A stretch of 64,000 nucleotides of DNA from an uncultured Eubacterium sp. (GTDB taxonomy: Bacteria; Bacillota; Clostridia; Lachnospirales; Lachnospiraceae). Positions 37,639 through 47,308 of the stretch are shown in pieces (the first letter of the stretch is position 1; each line of letters starts with the position of its first letter). The stretch is from the NCBI GenBank assembly GCA_947088865.1, contig CAMUHY010000001.1:429181-493180 (forward strand), in the 5' to 3' direction. Made by a program: the position numbers and the translations under genes. The notes below the pieces were generated by a model that was not told the origin of the DNA, searched no databases, and saw nothing but the letters and a program-made list of their open reading frames with translations.

Positions 37639-39237
37639 TTATTTCTGTGCATTCAATGACTTAAGACAAGCTTCAATGTTAGAACCAACCTTTGACTTAT
37701 ACTGATTCATACCTTCTTCAACTGTCCACTCACCAAGTGTAACCTTTGAAATCACTTCTTGTCTAGCTGTGTTAATATCTGTGATATTAAGACCAAGAAC
37801 TTCTGTCATTGGAAGAGGAGTTGCAACCTTAGAAACAGTAGCAAACCACTCACCATTCTTAAGAGCTACTTCTGTCATCTTTTCCTGACCTGGATCAGCA
37901 GTCTTAAACTTAGCTAATGCAAGAATTGGATCAATATGGTTCTTGCTCATCCATGTATCTGGCTTTTCTGGAGATGGAAGGAAATGGAATTCACCATCTT
38001 TATATGTCTTAATATCATCTTCCTTCTTAGCAATTGTTACAGATTCAGCCTTATCATCCCAGTGTGTACCCTTAGCGCCGTACTCCCAAGCTGTTTGAAC
38101 ATCGCCGCCATCAAGCATTGTATCAATGAAATACTTAAAGATACCTTCTGGATTCTTAGCATCACTTGTAATACACCAAGCTGGAGCAATTCTTTCTACA
38201 TAAGTGCCAAGTTCCTTAATAGGATTAATAGCAATCAATCTGCTGTCCATACTCTTAGATTCAAGGTTCTGCTTTAATGTATTAGCCCATGTACCAGCCC
38301 AGTATGTGAATACACCTGACTCAGAAGCTGCATCTGTTGAGAAGAACTTATTACGTGCATCAGAAGTCTTCTGACCAAGTGAAGCCTTATCAAGTACACC
38401 ATCTTTAACAGCATCCTGAAGTCTCTGAAGAGCATCCTGCATAGCCTTCTCTGAGAAACCATCTACAAACTGTCCTGATGCATTCTGATAGAATGTAAAC
38501 TCTGCCTTCTGATAGAACTCTGGCAAATAGTTTGTATATGGAGCTTCCATTGAAACAAAGTCTGGAGCTGAAATTACATAGTGACCCTTATCAGCAGCCA
38601 TCTGCTTTAAGTATCCATAGTATGTATTCCAATCCATTGTTACACCCTGTACTTTTGATACATCAATATTTGATGCTTCAAGCCATGATTGCTTAATGAA
38701 TGTACAGCAACCATTACCACGATATGGAGAGAATCCATACATAGCTTTTGTTCCGTCTTCACCGTTTACCTTCAAAGCACTAAGAACATTCTCAGCTGTA
38801 CCGATAAGTCTTCCTGACTTCTTTGTCTCTGAATTTTCCCATGCATCAGTCATGTTCCAAAGGAAACCATTTGATGCATAAAGAGCATAATAATCTGAAG
38901 AAAGAAGTACAACATCTGGCTGTGCATCACTGGCGAAAGCACTTGCTACTGCATCATAATAACCATTGTGGTCAGGACGGATAAACTTAAGCTTTAATCC
39001 TGTCAACTCTTGAAGATATTTATAGAATGCCTCACCACCATTTGCTTCTGTTACAACTGTGTTATCAACCATGATTTCGATTTCATCAGTAGGCTTTGTA
39101 ACTTCTTTTGATTCATTACCACTATTGCCGCCACCTTGATTACCTGCACCGCCATCATCATTACCACATGCTACAAGACTCATTACAGATGTAAGAGTAA
39201 GACCTACAGCTGCAAGCTTCTTAATTGTCTTTTTCAT
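37639..39237 (-). CDS. Extracellular sugar-binding lipoprotein (family 1 type)
   Basis: A 532-residue lipoprotein. The signal peptide ends at the lipobox LVAC with Cys24 as the lipid-anchored residue, followed by a Gly/Asn-rich linker (GGAGNQGGGNSGNESKE). The mature part is a large solute-binding protein of the LplA type that goes with LplB/LplC permeases. It captures oligosaccharides outside the cell. Codons are biased toward the preferred set and a good promoter precedes it, consistent with strong expression. First gene of the transporter operon. Confidence 0.92.
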   Translation of the reverse strand: MKKTIKKLAAVGLTLTSVMSLVACGNDDGGAGNQGGGNSGNESKEVTKPTDEIEIMVDNTVVTEANGGEAFYKYLQELTGLKLKFIRPDHNGYYDAVASAFASDAQPDVVLLSSDYYALYASNGFLWNMTDAWENSETKKSGRLIGTAENVLSALKVNGEDGTKAMYGFSPYRGNGCCTFIKQSWLEASNIDVSKVQGVTMDWNTYYGYLKQMAADKGHYVISAPDFVSMEAPYTNYLPEFYQKAEFTFYQNASGQFVDGFSEKAMQDALQRLQDAVKDGVLDKASLGQKTSDARNKFFSTDAASESGVFTYWAGTWANTLKQNLESKSMDSRLIAINPIKELGTYVERIAPAWCITSDAKNPEGIFKYFIDTMLDGGDVQTAWEYGAKGTHWDDKAESVTIAKKEDDIKTYKDGEFHFLPSPEKPDTWMSKNHIDPILALAKFKTADPGQEKMTEVALKNGEWFATVSKVATPLPMTEVLGLNITDINTARQEVISKVTLGEWTVEEGMNQYKSKVGSNIEACLKSLNAQK

Positions 39238-39301
39238 AAACCTCTAAACCCTCCTTAATAGTTTGACCGGGCTATACCTCAGTCATATTTTAGACAAACA
39301 T

Positions 39302-39330
39302 ATAATATCATTTTTGTACTATTTTAACAA
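39302..39330 (-). promoter_or_regulatory. Candidate sigma-A promoter of the sugar transporter operon
   Basis: On the minus strand TTGTTA (39325-39330), 17 nt, TATTAT (39302-39307), about 65 nt before the lipoprotein start. The region upstream is a long A-rich tract on this strand and could act as an UP element. No cre-like operator was recognised. Confidence 0.6.
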
Positions 39331-39705
39331 GATAAATTTTAATAATTTTTGTTTTTTTTTTGTTTTTTTTTAATAATCTCGTATTTTCCTGCCTTTGCCA
39401 TGTTTACAATTTGTTCATTTTTCATGTGTTTAAGATGTAATTTTAGTATTTGAATATTTTGTATATTGGTAAATATTATAAATTTTATGGCATTTTTTTG
39501 TTTTTTATTGTCTATTTTTGTAATTTTTTTCTATTTCTATTATATTTTCAATGGATTTTTTTCCATTTTATGGATGGTTTTGTGCTTATTTACTACTGTT
39601 AATTTTTTATTCATAATTTTATAAATGTTGTTCCTATCCTTTATAATATAAATTTTATTAATGAAGCTAAAATTTAATGGATATTTTTAGTAATTTATAA
39701 TTTTT
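39331..39705. other. Strongly T-skewed AT-rich spacer
   Basis: About 375 bp with long T runs on the plus strand (for example a TTTTTTTTTG pattern near 39350) and very few G or C bases. No gene, repeat or conserved structure is visible. It separates the transporter promoter from yigZ. Confidence 0.6.
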
Positions 39706-40344
39706 TTACAATATCTCTACTCCATTTTTTGAATTTATATATAAGACATTTTCTACATGTTCAAAATATAACTTTCCGGCAAATGCGTCTGCAATTTGTT
39801 TTATAAAACTATCGTATGTATGTTTTTCAACAATTATACATATATTTACATTTTCAGCAAATTCTGTTGAATATATAATTGCATCCTTTTCGGCACACAA
39901 ATATTGTAACTTGCCAATTGTACTGTAATCCACAATCATCGTTCCTTTTATGCCTTCTTTTACTTGTGCTGTCAAAGAATTATCAATACCTGCACTAGAA
40001 GCAGCTTGATATGCTCTGATTAACCCCCCTGTTCCTAACAACGTTCCGCCAAAATATCTTGTCACTACAATCAGACAGTCCGTAAGATTTCTGCTCATTA
40101 TTACTTCCATTATGGGTTTGCCCGCTGTACCGCTTGGTTCTCCGTCATCACTGCATTTTTGAATATCATTGTTTGAACCTAACACATACGCATAACAATG
40201 ATGCTTTGCATCCCAATATTTTTTTTTCACTTCATTAATATATGCTATTGCTTCATCTTCATTTTTCACATAAAAAACCTGTGCAATAAATCTTGATTTT
40301 TTTTCAACGATTTCTCCCGTTCCCATTTTATAGACAATATTCAT
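39706..40344 (-). CDS. YigZ/IMPACT-family protein
   Basis: A 212-residue protein of the YigZ/IMPACT (UPF0029) family. The N-terminal domain has MGTGEIVEKKSRFIAQ and the conserved DAKHHCYAYVLG...QKCSDDGEPSGTAGKPIMEV, and TRYFGGTLLGTGGLIRAYQ. A C-terminal DUF1949-type domain follows. The family is linked to translation control and ribosome function, but the bacterial role is not settled. The start is the ATG at 40344 after GAGGATT; the frame is open 11 codons further but without a site. It is divergent from the penicillin-binding protein gene. Confidence 0.9.
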   Translation of the reverse strand: MNIVYKMGTGEIVEKKSRFIAQVFYVKNEDEAIAYINEVKKKYWDAKHHCYAYVLGSNNDIQKCSDDGEPSGTAGKPIMEVIMSRNLTDCLIVVTRYFGGTLLGTGGLIRAYQAASSAGIDNSLTAQVKEGIKGTMIVDYSTIGKLQYLCAEKDAIIYSTEFAENVNICIIVEKHTYDSFIKQIADAFAGKLYFEHVENVLYINSKNGVEIL

Positions 40345-40424
40345 ATCAATCCTCATTTCTGTATTGCTTTTGCACAAAGAACAACTATTCCACTAATACA
40401 ACATTTTGACATCTTATTATTTAT

Positions 40425-40505
40425 TTGTCAAAGATAAAAAAACATGGTATAATGGGGCGACAAATAAATAATTTCAAACAAATTTGTGCTTGAAACGCAC
40501 AAATT
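40425..40505 (+). promoter_or_regulatory. Sigma-A promoter and 5' stem-loop of the PBP gene
   Basis: TTGTCA (40425-40430), 17 nt, TATAAT (40448-40453) is a near-consensus promoter. A 9-bp stem-loop (AATTTGTGC and GCACAAATT, 40481-40505) lies about 20 nt past the expected start of transcription and before the ribosome site. Confidence 0.7.
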
Positions 40506-40593
40506 ATGTCAAAATGGGTGATTGTTATAATAGGACTATTCTATATTGTTCCATGTTTTTATTTTATATCACTCAAAAGAAAGGATTTATCAT

Positions 40594-43281
40594 ATGAATT
40601 ATGGAAAAAGAGGTATAAAACACAAGAAAAGATTACTTAATTCAACAAGTAAAAAAGTGGGAAGCAAATTCAGTATCGCCAGTATTAAAATTGTATTTAT
40701 ATTGGCGATTGCTGTTATTGTTGGAGGTTCGTGTCTTGCGTTTGGTGCCGTTTCAGGAATTATTGCCAGTGCGCCGGATATCAACACGATTGATGTATCA
40801 CCGGATGGCTTTGCCTCAAAGATATACGACAATCAAGGCAATGAAATTCAAGCTCTCGCAACATCTGGTTCTAATCGTATATCCGTTGATATTGAAAATA
40901 TCCCCCTTATACTTCAGCACGCATTTGTTGCCATTGAAGATGAACGTTTTTATGAACACAATGGCATTGACTTAAAAGGTATATTTCGAGCTGGTATGAG
41001 GGTATTGCAGACGGGACGTCTGTCTGAGGGAGGCAGCACGCTCACCCAACAATTATTAAAAAATAATTACTTTAATGCTTTTAATGAAACCAGTATTGAA
41101 AAAATTAAAAGAAAGCTTCAAGAACAATATCTCGCTTTGAAATTAGAAACGATTATGGACAAAGATACCATTATGGAAAACTATTTGAATACCATCAATT
41201 TAGGCAATGGTTATTATGGTGTTCAAGCTGCCGCTAATGGATATTTTGGCAAAGATGTCTCAGAGCTGACTATCAGTGAATGTGCAGTAATCGCTTCTAT
41301 CACACAGACTCCATCCAATCTTAACCCTGCACGATATCCTGATAATAACAGGCAGCGTCAGACAAAAGTGCTTCAAAATATGCGTGATCAAGGATATATC
41401 TCAGAAGAAGAATATCAGGAAGCTTTAGCAGACGATGTCTATGGAAGAATAGAAGGACAAGAAGTCAACGTTACGAATAGTGTCTATTCTTATTTTGTGG
41501 ATACATTGATTGACCAAATTATTAAAGATTTAATGGAACAAAAAGGATATACAGAAGCACAAGCTACCAATCTTATTTATAGAGGCGGTTTAAAAATCAA
41601 CTCAACACAAGATATGTGGATGCAAGAAATCGCAGACAATGTTATTAACGACCCTGGATATTATCCTCAGTCAACAGAATGTTCGATTTCAACATACTCT
41701 CTGGCTGTAAAAGAAACCGATGCTTCAGTCAATTTTTATTCTCATTATGGATTATTAGACTATTTTAAAAATATTCAAGGTTCTGATTTTACACTGACTT
41801 TTAGAAGTGAGGAAGATGCTCAGGCTCATATTGATGAATACAAAGAAGCTTGTCTTGCAAACGGCGGCACCGTTGTTCAGGAAAGCTCTAATTTTACAAT
41901 ACAACCTCAAATGGCATTTTCGTTGATAGACCAACATACTGGGGAAGTCAAGGTTCTTGTTGGCGGAAGAGGTGACAAATCTGGCAGCCGAACCTTTAAC
42001 AGAGCTACGGACAGCGCAAGACAGCCTGGTTCTTCTATAAAGCCTATTGGCGCTTATGGTCCTGCTCTTGATGTTGGAGCAATCACTCTGGCGTCAACTA
42101 TTGATGATGCGCCATATTACTACACAGGCGAAGATGTACATCTTGTAAAAAATTATACAACTGGAGAATATAGAGGTCTTCTATCGGTAAGAGAAGCTTT
42201 AAAAATTTCACAGAATGTTCCTGCTGTAAAAGTGCTTACATCAATTACACCACAAGTTGGTTTTAACTATTTGACAAAATTTGGCTTATCTACTATTGTT
42301 TCACCTAAGGAAGCCATCAACGGAAACCATGATGTTGTTCAATCAATGGCACTTGGAGGACTTACGCGTGGCGTAAGAAATATTGATATCTGTGCAGCTT
42401 ATGCTACTATTGCAAATGAAGGTACGTATATAAAGCCAATTTATTATACAACAGTAGAAGATAACGAAGGAAACATTATACTGGATAACACAACGCCAGA
42501 AACGCATGAAGTCCTAAAAAAGTCAACGGCTTGGCTTCTTACAGACGCTCTTCAATCTGTTACTTCAAGTGGTACGGGTACTGCTGCCAGACTAAACAGT
42601 CAGCCAACAGCAGGTAAAACAGGTACAACACAGACTGAGACTGACAAATGGTTTTGTGGCTACACTCCATATTACACGGGTGCCATCTGGCTTGGATATG
42701 ATGATAACTCAAAAATGTTATCTGGCGCTATCAATCACAGTCGAATGTGGCGTGAAATTATGGAACAAATCCATGATGGATTGGAGACTGGCTCCTTTAA
42801 TAGACCAGATGATATTGTATCTATGGAAGTTTGTGCGCAGTCTGGCAAATTAGCAGTAGAAGGATTATGTGATAGCGACCCAAGAGGAAGCCAGCTTAAA
42901 ACAGAATATTTTTCAAGAGATAATGTACCGACAGAAACTTGTGATATTCATGTAAAAGTTACATTGTGTGAGGATTCCAACGAAATTGCAAGTACGTATT
43001 GTCCACATACAGTAGAAAAGGTACTTATCAAAAAAGCAGCCATTGTAAAAAGCCCTGATGATGAAGAAACACCTTATAAAACATGGGACCAAGAATACGC
43101 AATAACAGAGGAAGAACTCTCAAAGGTATGTACTAAACATAAAACACCAACTGGTACAAACAACACGAATCCAACAACACAGGCAGGTACAACAACACCA
43201 ACTGGTACAAATACAAACCCAACAACGAGACCTTCCAATACGACTGCTACGAATCCAACGAAAAAACCAAATGATGATTAA
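40594..43281 (+). CDS. Class A penicillin-binding protein (PBP1A type)
   Basis: An 895-residue bifunctional cell-wall synthase. A basic N-terminus and one membrane helix (about 35-60) precede the GT51 glycosyltransferase domain (EDERFYEHNGIDLKGI, EGGSTLTQQLLKN). The transpeptidase domain has SxxK in PGSSIKP, SxN in KISQNVPA and KTG in AGKTGTTQT. The C-terminus (about 850-895) is rich in Thr, Asn and Pro, with repeated TGTN/NPTT units, and should lie in the wall. The ATG at 40594 follows AAAGG. It polymerises and crosslinks peptidoglycan outside the membrane. Confidence 0.93.
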   Translation: MNYGKRGIKHKKRLLNSTSKKVGSKFSIASIKIVFILAIAVIVGGSCLAFGAVSGIIASAPDINTIDVSPDGFASKIYDNQGNEIQALATSGSNRISVDIENIPLILQHAFVAIEDERFYEHNGIDLKGIFRAGMRVLQTGRLSEGGSTLTQQLLKNNYFNAFNETSIEKIKRKLQEQYLALKLETIMDKDTIMENYLNTINLGNGYYGVQAAANGYFGKDVSELTISECAVIASITQTPSNLNPARYPDNNRQRQTKVLQNMRDQGYISEEEYQEALADDVYGRIEGQEVNVTNSVYSYFVDTLIDQIIKDLMEQKGYTEAQATNLIYRGGLKINSTQDMWMQEIADNVINDPGYYPQSTECSISTYSLAVKETDASVNFYSHYGLLDYFKNIQGSDFTLTFRSEEDAQAHIDEYKEACLANGGTVVQESSNFTIQPQMAFSLIDQHTGEVKVLVGGRGDKSGSRTFNRATDSARQPGSSIKPIGAYGPALDVGAITLASTIDDAPYYYTGEDVHLVKNYTTGEYRGLLSVREALKISQNVPAVKVLTSITPQVGFNYLTKFGLSTIVSPKEAINGNHDVVQSMALGGLTRGVRNIDICAAYATIANEGTYIKPIYYTTVEDNEGNIILDNTTPETHEVLKKSTAWLLTDALQSVTSSGTGTAARLNSQPTAGKTGTTQTETDKWFCGYTPYYTGAIWLGYDDNSKMLSGAINHSRMWREIMEQIHDGLETGSFNRPDDIVSMEVCAQSGKLAVEGLCDSDPRGSQLKTEYFSRDNVPTETCDIHVKVTLCEDSNEIASTYCPHTVEKVLIKKAAIVKSPDDEETPYKTWDQEYAITEEELSKVCTKHKTPTGTNNTNPTTQAGTTTPTGTNTNPTTRPSNTTATNPTKKPNDD

Positions 43282-43320
43282 TACTATATTATTTACAAAA
43301 CCTTGATAAATAAAGCTATC

Positions 43321-43408
43321 ACCGCTTTTTAGCGGAAGTTTATGCTCCTACTAAAACAAGAAAGTCCCCACTTCAATGCCGTTAAGGCATAAGTGAGGGA
43401 CTTTTTTA
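43321..43408 (+). terminator. PBP gene terminator made of R1 modules (copy E)
   Basis: It starts with GCGGAAGTTTATGCTCCTACTA (a worn central module) and continues with AAAGTCCCCACTTCAATGCC and GGCATAAGTGAGGGACTTTT, which pair and run into T-residues. It lies about 40 nt after the stop at 43281, and also at the 3' end of the opposing spoVA operon. Confidence 0.7.
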
Positions 43409-43463
43409 ATTAAACGTCATTTCTATATCTATAATCTATACCGCTTTTGTTATATAAGAATCA

Positions 43464-43823
43464 TTATTTTTTCTTCATGCGCGGCTTAAATATCAATGAA
43501 GCAATATAACTAAATACCAATGCCGCTGAAACACCTACGGCACAGGAATTAAATCCTCCTCGAAAAATACCAATCAGACCATACTGGTCTACGGATTCTT
43601 TAATACCTTTCCACAGTACATTTCCAAATCCCAGTAAAGGAACGCTTGCACCTGCACCTGCAAAATCTACTAATGGCTGATATAATCCAATAGCGCCTAA
43701 TACAACACCTGAGGAAACCAATAAAACCATAATTCTTCCTGGCATTAATTTTGTTTTTTCCATCAATATCTGAACAAGGGCGCATATAATACCACCTACA
43801 ATAAACGCTTTAATAAACTCCAC
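43464..43823 (-). CDS. spoVAE: Stage V sporulation protein AE (SpoVAEb type)
   Basis: A 119-residue membrane protein with about three to four helices, matching SpoVAEb in length and sequence (GGIICALVQILMEKTKLMPGRIMVLLV; PLLGFGNVLWKG). It belongs to the SpoVA channel that moves dipicolinate into the forespore and out during germination. A GTG start follows GGAGTTAGTT. Last gene of the spoVA run, two bases after spoVAD. It resembles SpoVAC, as the family does. Confidence 0.9.
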   Translation of the reverse strand: MEFIKAFIVGGIICALVQILMEKTKLMPGRIMVLLVSSGVVLGAIGLYQPLVDFAGAGASVPLLGFGNVLWKGIKESVDQYGLIGIFRGGFNSCAVGVSAALVFSYIASLIFKPRMKKK

Positions 43824-43825
43824 AA

Positions 43826-44827
43826 CTAACTCCTTTCTATGACAACCCCATGCGCTACGCCGGGTACACTCTCTCCTTCATTATAGCTAACCGTTGACAG
43901 CAATGCGCCTGTTGGAATAAACAATACTCTATTCCATTTACCTGTTGTCAACTGATTCATAATATAGGAACCAAACGTTACTGCTGAACAGCCGCAGCCG
44001 CTTCCGCCCGCCTTTGTGTCTTGAGTTTCAGAATCATAAATTTCAATTCCACAATCCATAAAATTATTTTGTATGCGGATTCCTTTTTCTGCCAGCAAAT
44101 CAATCAAAATTGTTCGTCCCACTGTTCCTAAATCTCCTGTGATAATTCTGTCATAATAATTGACATCAACCCCAAAGTCTTTGAGATTGGTCTCTATTAA
44201 ATCAGCAGCAGCTGGCGCCATGCAAGCCCCCATATTCATAGAGTCCTTCACGCCGTAATCAACAATTTTTCCGGTTGTTATACCTGCTATACGAACTGGT
44301 GTTTTATTTTTGGTGACCATTGCCGCACCACACCCTGTCACTGTCCAAGTTGAAGATTCTGGTCTTTGATTGCCATATTCCAGAGGAAAACGAAATTGTT
44401 TTTCTGCACTGGCAAAATGACTTGAGGCAAGAGCAATAACATTATCTGCTGCACCGCTGTTAATAGTAATTGCCGCTAATGATAATCCTTCTGCAAATGT
44501 TGAACAAGCTCCATAAAGACCAAATATTGGTATCTCATATCGTTTTAATCCAAAAGAAGTTGCAATTAACTGACCTAGCAAATCGCCAGCAAATATATAT
44601 CGTACATCTTCCTTTTTGTATGAAGATTTCATAAAAAGCTTGTCTACTGCAATCTCTTGAAGTCTGCTTTCCGCCTTTTCCCAATTTTCCTGTCCAGCCA
44701 TAGGGTCTTCAACAACCACATCAAATAAACTGCCAAGCGGTCCTTCTTTTTCTTTTTCACTTACAACGGTTGCAGTAGCCTCAATATATATTCCTTTATC
44801 AAATTTTACACTTTGCTTTCCAATCAT
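43826..44827 (-). CDS. spoVAD: Stage V sporulation protein AD
   Basis: A 333-residue thiolase-fold protein. It is the soluble SpoVA component known to bind dipicolinate in Bacillus. Conserved pieces are GSLFDVVVEDPMAGQENWEKAES, GLYGACSTFAEGLSLA and GGSGCGCSAVTFGSYI. The start is the ATG at 44827 after AATGGGGGTTATT. The spacing to spoVAC is 89 nt with no strong terminator. Confidence 0.95.
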   Translation of the reverse strand: MIGKQSVKFDKGIYIEATATVVSEKEKEGPLGSLFDVVVEDPMAGQENWEKAESRLQEIAVDKLFMKSSYKKEDVRYIFAGDLLGQLIATSFGLKRYEIPIFGLYGACSTFAEGLSLAAITINSGAADNVIALASSHFASAEKQFRFPLEYGNQRPESSTWTVTGCGAAMVTKNKTPVRIAGITTGKIVDYGVKDSMNMGACMAPAAADLIETNLKDFGVDVNYYDRIITGDLGTVGRTILIDLLAEKGIRIQNNFMDCGIEIYDSETQDTKAGGSGCGCSAVTFGSYIMNQLTTGKWNRVLFIPTGALLSTVSYNEGESVPGVAHGVVIERS

Positions 44828-44916
44828 AATAACCCCCATTTCTTTTTAACTTGTACGTCAACTTTTCTCCTACCTTTATGAGTTATATTTTAAAAATAAA
44901 AAATATTTCTAATATA

Positions 44917-45369
44917 TTATATTCGTGTCAAAATAAAGTATATTAATCCTGCTACCCAACTGACGACAATACCATATAAGATAACGGGTCCGGCTATTGT
45001 AAATATTTTACATCCCTTACCAAAAACTTCACCTTCTGTCCTATATTCAATTGCAGGTGCGGCAACACTGTTTGCAAATCCTGTAATTGGCACTAAACTT
45101 CCAGCTCCGCCCCATGTTGTGATAAGCGGATATATATTAAATCCTGTCAAGACAATACTTGCAAACACCAAAGATACAGTAACCCAAAGTGCAACTTCAT
45201 CTTTTTCCATTCCTGTATTTTTTAATATAGCGCTAATTATCTGCCCTACTGTGCATATTGCACCTCCTGTTATAAACGCTTTTACACAATTTAATGGACA
45301 GTTATTTTTTGGTGTTACCTTTTCAACATAATCGTTATACTGTTTATTTCTTTTTGCTTCATTCGCCAT
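44917..45369 (-). CDS. spoVAC: Stage V sporulation protein AC
   Basis: A 150-residue protein with four predicted membrane helices and the SpoVAC sequence NCVKAFITGGAICTVGQIIS and GAGSLVPITGFANSVAAPAIEYRTEG. In Bacillus SpoVAC forms the mechanosensitive channel of the SpoVA complex. The start is the ATG at 45369, after GGAGGGCATT; the in-frame ATG four codons upstream contains the ribosome site itself. Confidence 0.95.
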   Translation of the reverse strand: MANEAKRNKQYNDYVEKVTPKNNCPLNCVKAFITGGAICTVGQIISAILKNTGMEKDEVALWVTVSLVFASIVLTGFNIYPLITTWGGAGSLVPITGFANSVAAPAIEYRTEGEVFGKGCKIFTIAGPVILYGIVVSWVAGLIYFILTRI

Positions 45370-45392
45370 AATGCCCTCCATATATTAATATT

Positions 45393-45833
45393 TTAATATA
45401 AAAACAAATAATATATAATATGTCCTACTGCTTTTCCTAAACCTATCATAAGAATCAATATTCCTAACCCTGCACCTACTTTAAATCGCCTAAAAAAGAT
45501 AGGAATAACTTTCATCGTCTCTGCAAGACTTACCACAAAAAGCCCCACAAACATTCCTGCTATCGTTCCAAATATAACAATAACAATCAATCCGATAAAA
45601 TTGGAAAGATGCAGTTGAAATTCCATAAAGGACATACTATTTCCAAGAATTGCACCAACTACAATACAATCCTCATATAATAATAAATGCTGTGTTGTCT
45701 TTGTCACATCTGCTGCCCTGTTTATCATAGCAATGCTGTTAAGCACAGCAAACAAACCAGCAGAAGTCAATGCCCCAGCGCTTAATCCCCATAATCCCAA
45801 TAAAATGAATATACCAATCTCATTTATACTCAA
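45393..45833 (-). CDS. spoVAB: Stage V sporulation protein AB
   Basis: A 146-residue membrane protein with four predicted helices and the SpoVAB pattern (GLWGLSAGALTSAGLFAVLNSIAMINR, GIFVGLFVVSLAETMKVIPIFFRR-like). A TTG start at 45833 follows GTGGTGAT. It lies between spoVAA (41 nt gap) and spoVAC (23 nt gap) in the usual order. It is a component of the dipicolinate channel with no known separate activity. Confidence 0.9.
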   Translation of the reverse strand: MSINEIGIFILLGLWGLSAGALTSAGLFAVLNSIAMINRAADVTKTTQHLLLYEDCIVVGAILGNSMSFMEFQLHLSNFIGLIVIVIFGTIAGMFVGLFVVSLAETMKVIPIFFRRFKVGAGLGILILMIGLGKAVGHIIYYLFLY

Positions 45834-45874
45834 TCTATCACCACTTTCTCAATATAATAAAAACATCAGTCAAC

Positions 45875-46483
45875 TTATTTTGATGCATCGGTTCTATCAA
45901 TTAAAGTATCATCAATATCTTTTTGATATTTATCCATTTCTACCTGTATAGGCGTTGGGTCTTTCGTAATTTTAAAGCTGCCAAAATGATTATAAAATAC
46001 AATAATTCCCAATGCTAAACCAATACCATAAGCTATCTCTAATACATTGTTATCGGAATAATCACTTAACCCTAAAAATTCATATACATTTTCAAATATT
46101 TCAACCGTACCTACATCATTGTTATATGCCATTATCGCATACATACTGCCCAAAAATGTAAATGCCGCCACAAAGAAAACAATAGCATACTCCAATACTC
46201 TTGGTCTTGGCTTATGCACATCATACTCAACAATAAATTCAGGTTCGCCAATGCTGTTTACATCAACATCCGGATATTTTGATTGAATTTCTTTGACAAC
46301 CTCTATGGCAGACATACAAATTCTTATCCCTTTTTTATCCTTTAAATTCTTTAGTGCAATATGATTTATCTCATTTTCTATTGTTTTATCTTGACAAAAC
46401 AATTCTCCTATATCACTGACATACAATGTTGGTTTATCAATATGAACACTCTTTTGTATCTGGATATATAATGTTTCTTTCAT
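45875..46483 (-). CDS. spoVAA: Stage V sporulation protein AA
   Basis: A 202-residue protein. A soluble N-terminal part (about 1-105; IHIDKPTLYVSDIGELFC-like) precedes two membrane helices (about 107-130 and 160-180). This is the SpoVAA architecture. First gene of the spoVA run; the terminator-like hairpin at 46564-46600 precedes it, so it likely has its own forespore promoter in the 105-bp gap to sigF. The ATG follows GGAGGCTGTAAT. Confidence 0.92.
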   Translation of the reverse strand: MKETLYIQIQKSVHIDKPTLYVSDIGELFCQDKTIENEINHIALKNLKDKKGIRICMSAIEVVKEIQSKYPDVDVNSIGEPEFIVEYDVHKPRPRVLEYAIVFFVAAFTFLGSMYAIMAYNNDVGTVEIFENVYEFLGLSDYSDNNVLEIAYGIGLALGIIVFYNHFGSFKITKDPTPIQVEMDKYQKDIDDTLIDRTDASK

Positions 46484-46563
46484 ATTACAGCCTCCATATT
46501 GTGACTTTTCCTTATTCTCATCATTCAGCTAATATTACATTTTGTGTTATCCTTTATATTAAA

Positions 46564-46600
46564 CAAAAAATGCGTAAATATACATTATTTACGCATTTTT
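46564..46600 (-). terminator. Hairpin overlapping the sigF stop codon
   Basis: AAAAATGCGTAAATA and TATTTACGCATTTTT pair around a five-base loop, followed by T residues on the minus strand. The 5' arm contains the last codons and the stop of sigF (46589). It should end the spoIIA transcript before spoVAA, or thin it. Confidence 0.75.
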
Positions 46601-47308
46601 GCTTTGATTCATTTTTTTTAATATTCTTTTTTCCATACGCGACACTTGCACTTGAGATATGCCAAGCATTTGCGCTATCTGTGTTTGCGTTTTTTCCTGA
46701 TAATACCGAAGATAAATAATTTGTCGTTCTTTTCCATCTAATTTTGCAAACATATTTTCTAACATAATTTTATTATTGACAGCCTCTAAATCATCTCTTG
46801 TATCTGGCAATTTATCCATCAATGAAATTTCACTGTCTTCACCGTGATAAATCACTTTATGGAGCGACTCTACTTCGCCTGTTGCCTCCATAGCGCTTGC
46901 CAGCTCTTCTTTAGAAATTCCTATATTTTCAGCAATTTCACTCAAAGTTGGCTCTTTTGCATTTTTTGCAATATATTGTTCCCGCGCAAGATATGCTTTA
47001 TATGCAGTTTCTTTAACACTGCGACTGACTTTAACCATTCCGTCATCTCGAAGAAAACGTTTAATTTCTCCTGCAATCATAGGAACAGCATACGTCGAGA
47101 ATTGTACATCATAGCTCACATCAAATTTATCAACAGCCTTAATCAATCCTATACTGCCTATTTGAAACAAATCTTCCTGTTCGTATCCTCTGCCTGCAAA
47201 ACGTTTTACAATGCTCCATATAAGCCCCATGTTATTGACAATAAGCTGTTCTCTGGCTTTTTTATCACCCTCGTGCGCCCTTATAATCAATTCTCTAACA
47301 TTCATCAT
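46589..47308 (-). CDS. sigF: Sporulation sigma factor F
   Basis: A 239-residue sigma-70-type factor, the first forespore-specific sigma of sporulation. Region 2 reads [25 protein letters not shown] and [18 protein letters not shown]; region 4 reads [34 protein letters not shown]. It is held inactive by SpoIIAB, whose gene it overlaps by four bases (ATGA). The order spoIIAA-spoIIAB-sigF is the classical operon. Its targets should include spoIIR and later the sigma-G system. Confidence 0.96.
   Translation of the reverse strand: MMNVRELIIRAHEGDKKAREQLIVNNMGLIWSIVKRFAGRGYEQEDLFQIGSIGLIKAVDKFDVSYDVQFSTYAVPMIAGEIKRFLRDDGMVKVSRSVKETAYKAYLAREQYIAKNAKEPTLSEIAENIGISKEELASAMEATGEVESLHKVIYHGEDSEISLMDKLPDTRDDLEAVNNKIMLENMFAKLDGKERQIIYLRYYQEKTQTQIAQMLGISQVQVSRMEKRILKKMNQSKNA

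Noticed and set aside
39331-39705. A hidden gene or small RNA in the AT-rich spacer before the sugar transporter
   Set aside because: No frame with a ribosome site and no stable hairpin could be seen; the extreme base composition makes chance open frames likely.
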